This document shows positions 1-5,430 of a stretch of 9,525 bases of DNA, piece by piece. Position 1 is the stretch's first letter. The number at the start of each line of letters is the position of its first letter. The notes below the pieces were generated by a model. It had not been told where the DNA came from, made no database searches, and saw only the letters and a list, made by a program, of their open reading frames with translations. Made by a program: the position numbers and the translations under genes. The DNA comes from Gelatiniphilus marinus (GTDB lineage: Bacteria > Bacteroidota > Bacteroidia > Flavobacteriales > Flavobacteriaceae): assembly GCF_042678305.1 (NCBI RefSeq), contig NZ_JBHUDT010000013.1. One strand, written 5' to 3'.

Positions 1-86
1 TTTAATTTTCCTGCGGTAAGTTCGTCTAAAATTTTGAGTTTAAAAGATTCGGAATACCGTCTAATTACTTTGTCATTTTTGTACAT
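1..86 (-). CDS. IS3-type transposase OrfA, N-terminal fragment
   Basis: A frame starts at ATG (86..84) and runs out of the window after 28 codons. The protein begins MYKNDKVIRRYSESFKLKIL, followed by DELTAGKL. The pattern basic residues - RRYSxSFKLKIL-x-EL-x-x-GKL is the usual opening of the helix-turn-helix OrfA protein of IS3/IS911-type elements in Bacteroidota. In that family OrfA binds the IS ends and is joined to the DDE-domain OrfB by programmed frameshifting. Only the first helix region is visible here, so family rather than function is what can be supported. No Shine-Dalgarno sequence is seen; the start was chosen because it is the first ATG in frame after the IS end. Confidence 0.65.
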   Translation of the reverse strand, partial: MYKNDKVIRRYSESFKLKILDELTAGKL

Positions 87-125
87 AATGTTTAAAATTA
101 TGTAGCCTTTATTCAGGACGGGTCA
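1..125 (-). mobile_element. End of an IS3-like insertion sequence (partial)
   Basis: The minus strand begins at about 125 with TGACCCGTCCTGAATAAAGG, a TG-starting end of the kind seen in IS3-family terminal repeats. An OrfA-like reading frame follows about 40 bp inside and runs off the window. The other terminus lies outside, so neither a matching inverted repeat nor a target duplication can be confirmed. The element stops 12 bp short of the conserved AACG of the first cassette junction (137-140), so it sits in the left-most, otherwise unseen cassette. The IS3 assignment rests on the protein start and the TG terminus. Confidence 0.6.
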
Positions 126-131
126 AAATGG

Positions 132-262
132 TTGGCAACGTTTATGTGTAAGAATAGTTGCGGCGACAAACACCTAAAATAATAAACATTGACCGAACCT
201 TTGGGAAATCCGCAGGATTTTCCAAGTAGGCGAGAACGAAGCAATTATTTTTACACGGTGTT
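132..262. repeat. Cassette junction site S1 (attC-like palindrome, no GC element)
   Basis: An imperfect palindrome lies between the IS-interrupted left cassette and the lipoprotein cassette. The inner arms are GTGTAAGAATAGTTGC (146-161) and GCAATTATTTTTACAC (241-256). They pair fully except at two places, where the left G faces a T on the plus strand. The outer cores are GGCAAC-G (135-140) and GTTGGCA (260-266). The centre carries a small hairpin, GGAAATCC-GCA-GGATTTTCC (204-222). The AACG at 137-140 is single and uninterrupted, unlike most other junctions. Its central sequence resembles S4 (shared AAGTAGGYGAGAAC and AAGCAATTA), which defines one site subfamily. Confidence 0.7.
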
Positions 263-275
263 GGCAAATCGTTTT

Positions 276-683
276 TTATTTCCGTTCAAACCTTAAGATA
301 GGTCCATCTACATATGAAGTACTTAAAGTCATTATTCCATTTGTTAAATCATAAGTCCATTTTGTAGAATTTATATTTACAATTAGAGTTTTTGACTCTC
401 CTGCACTTGGAGCTCCGCTTAAATAATCTTTTCCGAAAAAATAGTCATATTCTCCATTTGGATAGCCAATATCTTCTCCTCCAGTAACCAATAAAATTCC
501 GTTTGGTCGAAAATTATAAATAATATTTTCATTTGGATAATCAATTTGTGGATTTGAATTAAAGTCCATAGTTGATACTCCTATTAATTTCCATTTTCCA
601 TTAATTTGGTCATTAATAGAATCATCATTTGAGCAATTTATCAGTGTTGCAATTGTCAATATTAGAATTAGGATTTTTTTCAT
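276..683 (-). CDS. Small secreted lipoprotein, lipocalin-like
   Basis: This is a 135-residue protein starting MKKILILILTIATLINCSND: a short basic n-region, a hydrophobic core and an L-I-N-C lipobox with Cys16, so it should be exported and lipid-anchored (signal peptidase II). The segment after the Cys is S/N/D rich, as in Bacteroidota lipoproteins. The mature part contains GKWKLIGV followed by alternating beta-strand-like segments (IIYNFRPNGILLVTGG, KWTYDLTNGIMTLS), resembling the small 'lipocalin-like' lipoproteins of Bacteroidota; ligand and role are unknown. A longer frame runs back to a TTG at 737, but that codon lies inside the cassette repeat and would bury the signal peptide 18 residues in, so ATG at 683 is preferred. 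It is the sole gene of its cassette, flanked by GTTGGCAAA (260-268) and TTTGCCAAC (730-738). No promoter is seen between the repeat and the start; the one in the adjoining GC element could serve. Confidence 0.75.
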   Translation of the reverse strand: MKKILILILTIATLINCSNDDSINDQINGKWKLIGVSTMDFNSNPQIDYPNENIIYNFRPNGILLVTGGEDIGYPNGEYDYFFGKDYLSGAPSAGESKTLIVNINSTKWTYDLTNGIMTLSTSYVDGPILRFERK

Positions 684-739
684 AACAGTTTTTTTATTAG
701 ATGAAAATTTTATGCGTTGCGTTGAAATGTTTGCCAACG

Positions 740-910
740 TCCCGCGCAGCTATGCGCTGTTTTGCAAAGTGAAAAGTAGTGAAACGTTTTCACTTTGCAA
801 AATGGCGTATAGCTGCCTGTTCTGCGGCGTTTTCACGCCGTAGTGCAGGCAGCGCAGCTGCGCGGGACGTTCGGCGGTATGTGCCCGATAGGGCTAAATG
901 CCGCCGAACG
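740..910. repeat. 171-bp GC-rich element, copy 1 (geneless mini-cassette)
   Basis: This is the first of five copies that look identical by eye. It is bounded by a direct AACG (736-739 and 907-910), which occurs only once at unoccupied junctions. Part one (736-871) is a palindromic domain closed by AACGTCCCGCGC / GCGCGGGACGTT. It contains a 30-bp arm (746-775 with 787-816) whose only three differences all give G.T or T.G wobbles on the plus strand, and a second arm (815-819 with 846-850, extended through GGCG-TTTTCA-CGCC). Part two (869-909) is GTTCGGCGG ... CCGCCGAAC around a GCCC-GATA-GGGC hairpin. The GTT...AAC part mirrors the way gene cassettes are bounded, which suggests a cassette without a gene. 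The element is far more GC-rich than its surroundings. No ORF in it is credible. Confidence 0.85.
771..802 (-). promoter_or_regulatory. Candidate Bacteroidota promoter inside the 171-bp element
   Basis: On the minus strand TTTTG (802..798) is followed after 19 nt by TACTTTTC (778..771). The known Bacteroidota sigma-ABfr pattern is TTTG / N~19 / TAnnTTTG, so spacing and 7 of 8 positions relevant to the -7 box (counting nn as free) agree; only the final G is replaced by C. It points towards the lipoprotein gene, with a predicted start near 764 and a leader of about 80 nt. The plus strand of the same palindrome has ACGTTTTC in place of the -7 box, so the signal is one-sided. The same pair recurs in every copy. 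Confidence 0.4.
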
Positions 911-1029
911 GTTAGTATATGAAAAGTAGGCGATTAAGAAGCACTAAACTTTCGGTTAAGCTTAAAGTTTGATACGAGCCAAAAGCCTTGATTTCACTGA
1001 TATTTCGCCTATTTTTTATATACATTGTT
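907..1029. repeat. Cassette junction site S2
   Basis: This palindromic junction is on the downstream side of the restriction-modification cassette. Its inner arms GTATATGAAAAGTAGGCGA (915-933) and TCGCCTATTTTTTATATAC (1005-1023) pair over 19 bp with two G.T positions on the plus strand. The right core is GTTATGCC (1027-1034); the left core is provided by AACG of the GC element. The middle (934-1004) holds ACTAAACTTTCGGTTAAGC followed by TTAAAGTTTGATACGAGCC and is only weakly self-complementary (AACTTT/AAAGTT). Its centre differs from the other sites, so it may represent a third subfamily. Apart from this site and the 171-bp element, the gene-free stretch 684-1043 shows no further feature. Confidence 0.7.
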
Positions 1030-1043
1030 ATGCCTTCGCCTTT

Positions 1044-2723
1044 TTATTCGGTTAACCAATTTAGTGCTTCTTTGGTAATTCCATTATACCAATCTACTTC
1101 GTTTTCTGTTGAGTTTGCTAATTCATTTGAACGCTCAAAAAAACGTTGAACGTGTCTTGGTTCTGGGACGTAACTTGCATTGTACGAGTCCTCAACCATT
1201 TTTATGAAAATGCTTAACGGTAAAGGAACAATCGTTGAAGTTCCGCCATAGTATTGTATGTTCATTTTATGCAAAGCGTAAAAATGTGCTATACAAGAGT
1301 CATTAATATTTGGTGCAATAAATAAACAATATGCTGGTTTTTCAGTTTCTTTCTTAAATTTTGCAAGGTGTCTTGTAACTGGTTCGCCTTCCGTTTCATA
1401 TTGTCTTTGACCACCTTGCATAGTTACTTCAACTGTTAATCCAAAGTCATCATAATCGCAAACAATATCCGCCATATTACCTTGTGCGGTGGACATTGGA
1501 TTACCAAAGTCATCAAATTTTAGATTTGCTTTTATATTTCCACCGTCCAACATTGTCATTGCACGCCAAGTATTCCATTCCAACATTAATGGGTTGTCGT
1601 AAAGCGAATTGGTAATTATTTGGTCAAATGTTGTGCTGATTTCTTCAAATTGGCGGTAGTCTTTTATCGCTGAAACTTGGTCAGTAAGTATTTGTTCTCT
1701 TCTGTTGTCTAACTCGTCTGCAAATATATTTTTAAGGTCTTGTAAAGTAGCTGTCGCTGAAATTTCAAGTAACGGAAATTCAGAGCGTATTTTTTGTTCG
1801 AGCAACTTTCTATTATCTGTTAATAGGGTTGGAATTAAAGGATTGCCAAGATAAGTAACATACTGTCTTTCATTATCAACTAAAATAGGGTCTCTATCTG
1901 TATTTTGAAGAAAGAAATCAACCTCTTCCGACTTTTCGGGAACGATTGAAAGAGATTTGCCATAATGAGATATATTTACCAAACCTGTCGCTCTCAAGTA
2001 TCGCACACAAGCATCTGCATAGTCACGCATATTACTTGCTTTTGTCTTAATAAATTTTGATATGGAAGCATCATTTGTTTGCCGTGTCTTGGTATTTCCT
2101 GAATTTATATCTGCTTCATAAATTTCTCTAATTTCATTATCTAAATATTCCGCTCGGAATTTTTTATAATTACCAACATACTCGGCTTTTGCAATCCTGA
2201 ATTGGTTTATCTTTTCAACTATTGTGTCAAATTCTCTATAGTCCACTAACTGCAAACCAAAAATTCTTAACTCGTCAAATTTCAATGAGCCAAAGTGTCT
2301 AACAAGTCGAAATAATTCAAGATAAGGTTTAACCCAAAATTCAGCCGAACTTTCTGTTGGCTTATGAAAAGGTGAAGGAACTTGAAATTTAAGCAGTTGT
2401 CTTAAAAATATTTCTTCTTTACGTTTTGAGTTTATTAGTTCTTCGCCTGCAAGTGTTAGTTGTATTTTAGGCGATAGGGTAACAAATCCGAGAGCTTTTG
2501 GTGCTCTGTTTATTCTGTCTCTTGCACTAAATGAAGGGTCTTTCGCACCTTCTCCATTAAAGAAGTTCTCTTCTTTTAGTAGTTCCATAAAGGCAAGTTG
2601 GGTCTCTTTATTCCATTTCTGACCTGCAAAATGAGCGTTCAACAACTCAATTTCAGGAATCATTTTAGAAGGTGTTCTTGGGGAAGTTGTAACAAATATT
2701 ACTTTACTGTTTATTGACGCCAT
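1044..2723 (-). CDS. AlwI-family type II restriction endonuclease
   Basis: This 559-residue protein is the last gene of an HTH - methylase - endonuclease operon, starting 7 nt after the methylase stop. The N-terminal part (about 25-160) has the AlwI-family look: RAPKALGFVTLSP then LTLAGEELI (residues 73-97) and FLRQLLKFQVPSPFH (106-120). The C-terminal nuclease core shows LEW with Glu382, NMADIVCDY with Asp419, VEVT with Glu432, and the conserved-looking QGGQRQYETEGEPVTRHLAK (436-455). I read D419 and E432 as PD-(D/E)xK-fold metal ligands, with Thr where many families have Lys. Known AlwI cuts outside the asymmetric site GGATC; this protein's target cannot be read from sequence. ATG 2723 was taken as start, but Met21 (MIPEIELL) is a plausible alternative because residues 1-20 look unlike the family. 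The stop lies 10 nt from the cassette-end repeat GTTATGCC (1027-1034). Confidence 0.8.
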   Translation of the reverse strand: MASINSKVIFVTTSPRTPSKMIPEIELLNAHFAGQKWNKETQLAFMELLKEENFFNGEGAKDPSFSARDRINRAPKALGFVTLSPKIQLTLAGEELINSKRKEEIFLRQLLKFQVPSPFHKPTESSAEFWVKPYLELFRLVRHFGSLKFDELRIFGLQLVDYREFDTIVEKINQFRIAKAEYVGNYKKFRAEYLDNEIREIYEADINSGNTKTRQTNDASISKFIKTKASNMRDYADACVRYLRATGLVNISHYGKSLSIVPEKSEEVDFFLQNTDRDPILVDNERQYVTYLGNPLIPTLLTDNRKLLEQKIRSEFPLLEISATATLQDLKNIFADELDNRREQILTDQVSAIKDYRQFEEISTTFDQIITNSLYDNPLMLEWNTWRAMTMLDGGNIKANLKFDDFGNPMSTAQGNMADIVCDYDDFGLTVEVTMQGGQRQYETEGEPVTRHLAKFKKETEKPAYCLFIAPNINDSCIAHFYALHKMNIQYYGGTSTIVPLPLSIFIKMVEDSYNASYVPEPRHVQRFFERSNELANSTENEVDWYNGITKEALNWLTE

Positions 2724-2729
2724 AAAATA

Positions 2730-3638
2730 TTAAAATGCTAATTCTTTTTGAAATGAAAGTTCAGGAAAACGTTTGTTTGCTTCATTACCATAGTTTGAAA
2801 TTAAAATATGCTTTGCTTCAGATTTAAATCTATTTCTAATGTTTACAGCATAAGATTTGCCATACTCGTCAACAATCAAATCTTCATATAATTTCTCGGT
2901 TAAAGGTGTTCTTCCGATAACCATTAATGCTTTGCATTTTAATTCACGAAATTTGTCGGCTAAAACAGAATGATTTTTTTCGTTAAATCCATCTTTATGT
3001 TCTACGTTACCATAGTCTGAAAACACACAATCGTAAGGTGGGTCTAAAAACATAAAATCGTCTTCTTTTGCCATTTCAAAAATTTTAGAGTAATCAAGAT
3101 TATATATTTCCGTATTTGAAAGTAACTTGTTGTGTGCTTTTGTAACCAAAGAAGTGTTCAGGTTTTTATAGCGACCATAAGGGACATTAAATTCCCCTTT
3201 TGAGTTGTATCTTATCATACCTGAATAGGCAGTTTTGTTTATGAAGAAATAAAGCAATGCTTCCGAATATTTTTTATCTGTTAAATCATTGAACATTTCT
3301 CTTATTTCGTAATACAGAGGTTCGTTTTCGTCATTTACTCGTTTGTCTGGTGTCTTGCTTTTGAGTTCTTCAAACTTTTTGCGATTTATCGCATAAAGTT
3401 TTTCAATTTCGGTTAGTTCAGTTTTAAGAACTTCAAAATTGTCTTTCACACCTAAATAAAATGAAATTAGTTTTGAGTTAATGTCATTGATAATTGCTTT
3501 TTTAGGCTCTAAATGAAAAAACAAAGCACCACCACCAAAAAAGGGTTCAATATATTTTCCGCTAAACTTTGGAATATGTTTAATCAAATGAGGGATTTCT
3601 TTTGATTTTCCTCCTCTGTATTTTACAAGTGGTTTCAT
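2730..3638 (-). CDS. Dam-type (D12 class) N6-adenine DNA methyltransferase
   Basis: This 302-residue protein has an intact set of D12-class motifs: KYRGGK (6-11, SAM-side motif X), EPFFGGGALF (31-40, the FxGxG motif I), NDIN (51-54), FFINKTAYSGMIRYNSKGEFN (131-151) and the catalytic DPPY (199-202). The family transfers methyl groups from S-adenosylmethionine to adenine in GATC or GATC-like targets. Its ATG overlaps the HTH stop by 4 nt (ATGA, 3635-3638), and the endonuclease follows after 6 nt, so the three are co-translated as a restriction-modification unit. A methylase of this class would protect an AlwI-type GGATC site, because the inner GATC is palindromic and one enzyme can mark both strands. 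This explains how a single methylase can suffice for an asymmetric site, but the real target remains inferred. Confidence 0.9.
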   Translation of the reverse strand: MKPLVKYRGGKSKEIPHLIKHIPKFSGKYIEPFFGGGALFFHLEPKKAIINDINSKLISFYLGVKDNFEVLKTELTEIEKLYAINRKKFEELKSKTPDKRVNDENEPLYYEIREMFNDLTDKKYSEALLYFFINKTAYSGMIRYNSKGEFNVPYGRYKNLNTSLVTKAHNKLLSNTEIYNLDYSKIFEMAKEDDFMFLDPPYDCVFSDYGNVEHKDGFNEKNHSVLADKFRELKCKALMVIGRTPLTEKLYEDLIVDEYGKSYAVNIRNRFKSEAKHILISNYGNEANKRFPELSFQKELAF

Positions 3639-3946
3639 AATTTGGCGGTTTTTCGTTTGTATTCTACAATGTTCTCTGCAACTACGCTTAATATTTGCGT
3701 TGCTTCATCCTCTTCGGCTATAATATCATAAACTTTGTCTGCCGACCATAAACGAATTAACTCTTTTGAGTCCACTTCAAGCAATTTTGCAAGAACTGGT
3801 AATTGCTCTCTTTTTGCTCGTCTGTCGCCCTTTTCAATCTTACAGTAGGTTGCCGTGTCTATCTGCAAGGCAGAAGCCAACTGTCGTTGAGGGATTTGTT
3901 TGTCCTCTCGAAGTGTCTTTATTTTATTTCCGAAAATTGTTGACAT
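3635..3946 (-). CDS. XRE-family HTH regulator, probable controller of the RM operon
   Basis: This 103-residue protein has a classic Cro/C1-type helix-turn-helix at about residues 6-65: IKTLREDKQIPQRQLASALQ, then DTATYCKIEKGDRRAKREQL and LAKLLEVDSKEL. A charged tail of about 35 residues follows, ending KRKTAKL. It leads the operon and overlaps the methylase start by 4 nt. Small HTH proteins in this position in type II systems act as C proteins that delay endonuclease expression until methylation is established, and that is the likely role; a simple autorepressor is the alternative. It is somewhat longer than typical C proteins (about 75-100 residues). A promoter-like box and a small palindrome lie directly upstream. 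Confidence 0.85.
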   Translation of the reverse strand: MSTIFGNKIKTLREDKQIPQRQLASALQIDTATYCKIEKGDRRAKREQLPVLAKLLEVDSKELIRLWSADKVYDIIAEEDEATQILSVVAENIVEYKRKTAKL

Positions 3947-3952
3947 AATTAA

Positions 3953-3977
3953 GTCTTGACATTATTTGGCAAATATA
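3953..3977 (-). promoter_or_regulatory. Candidate promoter and operator of the RM operon
   Basis: On the minus strand TATATTTG (3977..3970) matches the Bacteroidota -7 box TAnnTTTG exactly and lies 24 nt upstream of the HTH start codon, giving a leader of about 16 nt. A clear -33 TTTG at the right spacing is not present. The short palindrome GTCTTGAC (3953-3960) would overlap the start point and is a possible site for the HTH protein. Unlike most cassettes here this one carries its own promoter and has no GC element upstream. Confidence 0.4.
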
Positions 3978-4031
3978 GTTTTATTTCCACTAAATCATTG
4001 TTCTTTGCACGATTTTTTTTAGGTGAGGCAT

Positions 4032-4222
4032 AACGGTCTTGTATATGAAACGTAGTGCAGAAAATAGGCAGTTTCGTTTCGGTTAAGCACAAGCCGAATT
4101 TTTAAATTTTTCTAATTATCTTTCTTTTATCAATTAGCCAAATTTAAAAATTTGGCGACCTCGCAAATATGCCCTAAATTTCGTGTTAGCAACGACTCGC
4201 ACTATGTTTTATATACGTTGTT
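4032..4222. repeat. Cassette junction site S3 (attC-like palindrome, no GC element)
   Basis: This is the cleanest empty junction, between the RM and PLD cassettes. The left core is GCATAAC-G (4028-4035) and the right core GTTGTGC (4220-4226). The inner arms GTATATGAAACGTAGTGC (4041-4058) and GCACTATGTTTTATATAC (4199-4216) pair over 18 bp with two G.T positions on the plus strand. The left core-to-arm spacer is 7 nt (GGTCTT plus one shared G) and the right is 3 nt, so the fold would have an asymmetric bulge. The centre holds AGCACAAGCCGAATTTTT and the palindrome CAAATTTAAAAATTTG, features shared with S5 and S6. It shows the undivided form of AACGGTCTT that is split by the 171-bp element elsewhere. 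Confidence 0.75.
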
Positions 4223-4235
4223 GTGCTTAGTACTT

Positions 4236-5090
4236 TTACATTATCGGTTTCCGCATTGACGTTTTTCCGTTAGATGCTTTTCCTGTTTTATGGCAATATT
4301 TTTCAGGAAAATCCTCATTCCCATATTCATTCCAAATTTTCCAAGATTCTCTATTCATTGGTTGTTTTGGATTGAATTTTATCTTTTTTCCAGAACGAAT
4401 ACAAAATCCGTGTTCAGTTTTTTGTTCAATTTCTCGTTCAGGTCTGATGTCAGCTTTTGAGCCTAATTCCAATTCTTCAGGGAAATCATTCAGTCGTTTG
4501 TTTTCAGATTTCTTCTTTTTTGTAAATCCGTAAAACTTATCGGTTGAGTCAAATAGAATATCAGATTTTATGTAGTTTTTACCTAAGTTGATAATCATTT
4601 TTTTGGTCTCATAAACAGGTCTTTTTATAAAGACAACTTCGCTGTTTTCAGCAATTTCCATACATTCATTCCACGCATCGTTATCAGCAGATTGTTTAAA
4701 TCTATCTAAAATACTTTGCTGTGAATAAACTCCAAACTCAATATTATTCTTAAATGAATAATCGTAAAGATTTATTGATGTTATAACTCCTTGCTTTTCA
4801 TTTCCGTAATATTTTGCGTGTAAGTTCGGAACGTAAATTATACTAACATTCAAAAACTTTTTGAAATAGTCAAAATCTGCTTTACTCATACTTTTTCGGA
4901 CAGCTTTTTCATTCTTTCCGAAAACTAAAGTCAAATGTATTTTTGGGTTGTTTTCGTGTTTGTCAAAAAGCTCTTTAAAATAGTCATCAAGCTTTATAAA
5001 AGGTGAAACAATAAGTAATCTACTTTCAGTTTCCCATATAGTATTGTAAATGGCATCTTCTAATTCTTTGCCAGTAATAAATTTACTCAT
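4236..5090 (-). CDS. PLD-superfamily (single HKD) protein with C-terminal Cys/His module
   Basis: This is a 284-residue soluble protein with no signal peptide or membrane segment. An N-terminal phospholipase D-like domain (about 1-160) shows SRLLIVSPFIKLDDYF (23-38) and the HKD-type motif HAKYYGNEKQGVITSINLYD (91-110) with His91 and Lys93, then NNIEFGV (115-121). One HKD half-site per chain implies a dimer, as in Nuc- and BfiI-type nucleases. A basic linker (TKKKKSENKR, about 190-199) leads to a C-terminal module with GFCIRSGKKIKFNP (228-241) and EKYCHKTGK (263-271). Cys230, Cys266 and His267 look like a small metal-binding fold; the same tail is familiar to me from other PLD-like nucleases but I cannot name it. 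A DNA-acting role, perhaps defence, is inferred from fold and neighbours. It is the sole gene of its cassette, bounded by GTTGTGCTTAGTAC (4220-4233) and GTATTAAGCACAAC (5115-5128). The A-rich leader is 24 nt from the repeat and too short to hold a promoter. Confidence 0.7.
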   Translation of the reverse strand: MSKFITGKELEDAIYNTIWETESRLLIVSPFIKLDDYFKELFDKHENNPKIHLTLVFGKNEKAVRKSMSKADFDYFKKFLNVSIIYVPNLHAKYYGNEKQGVITSINLYDYSFKNNIEFGVYSQQSILDRFKQSADNDAWNECMEIAENSEVVFIKRPVYETKKMIINLGKNYIKSDILFDSTDKFYGFTKKKKSENKRLNDFPEELELGSKADIRPEREIEQKTEHGFCIRSGKKIKFNPKQPMNRESWKIWNEYGNEDFPEKYCHKTGKASNGKTSMRKPIM

Positions 5091-5129
5091 TTATCGTAAA
5101 GTTTGTTTTTTTTGGTATTAAGCACAACG

Positions 5130-5300
5130 TCCCGCGCAGCTATGCGCTGTTTTGCAAAGTGAAAAGTAGTGAAACGTTTTCACTTTGCAAAATGGCGTAT
5201 AGCTGCCTGTTCTGCGGCGTTTTCACGCCGTAGTGCAGGCAGCGCAGCTGCGCGGGACGTTCGGCGGTATGTGCCCGATAGGGCTAAATGCCGCCGAACG
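5130..5300. repeat. 171-bp GC-rich element, copy 2
   Basis: By eye it is identical to copy 1 and sits in the same conserved AACG (5126-5129 and 5297-5300). It lies 39 nt upstream of the PLD gene start, so that gene has no room for a promoter of its own. The minus-strand promoter-like pair falls at 5192..5188 (TTTTG) and 5168..5161 (TACTTTTC). Confidence 0.85.
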
Positions 5301-5419
5301 GTCTCGGCTATGAGTAGTTGCGTGGTTTAGCGATTAATTTAGCAAGTACGCACTTAACTGAAAATCCGCGAGGATTTTCAGAAGTAGGTGAGAACAAGCA
5401 ATTACTTATAGCCATTGTT
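5297..5419. repeat. Cassette junction site S4
   Basis: This palindromic junction is on the downstream side of the hydrolase-like cassette. The inner arms GGCTATGAGTAGTTGC (5306-5321) and GCAATTACTTATAGCC (5398-5413) pair over 16 bp with two G.T positions on the plus strand. A perfect central hairpin CTGAAAATCC-GCGA-GGATTTTCAG (5358-5381) is present. The right core is GTTGTGCG (5417-5424). The interior resembles S1. With the 171-bp element this accounts for the gene-free stretch 5091-5430. Confidence 0.7.
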
Positions 5420-5430
5420 GTGCGTAGTTA

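Noticed and set aside
684..737. Upstream extension of the lipoprotein frame to a TTG at 737
   Set aside because: It would put 18 residues before the signal peptide and its start codon lies within the cassette-end repeat; ATG 683 gives a perfect lipoprotein signal.
736..910. tRNA or other known RNA in the cloverleaf-like GC element
   Set aside because: There is no T-loop GTTCRAxxC context with an acceptor stem ending in CCA, and no anticodon arm of tRNA size. The fold is much larger.
740..910. MITE or REP element with a 4-bp AACG target duplication
   Set aside because: This is not excluded, but all copies occupy the identical place in a conserved site and repeat the GTT/AAC cassette layout, which random transposition does not explain.
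3766..3948. Plus-strand frame antisense to the HTH gene
   Set aside because: It is a shadow of a well-supported HTH coding region with no start context or recognisable domain.
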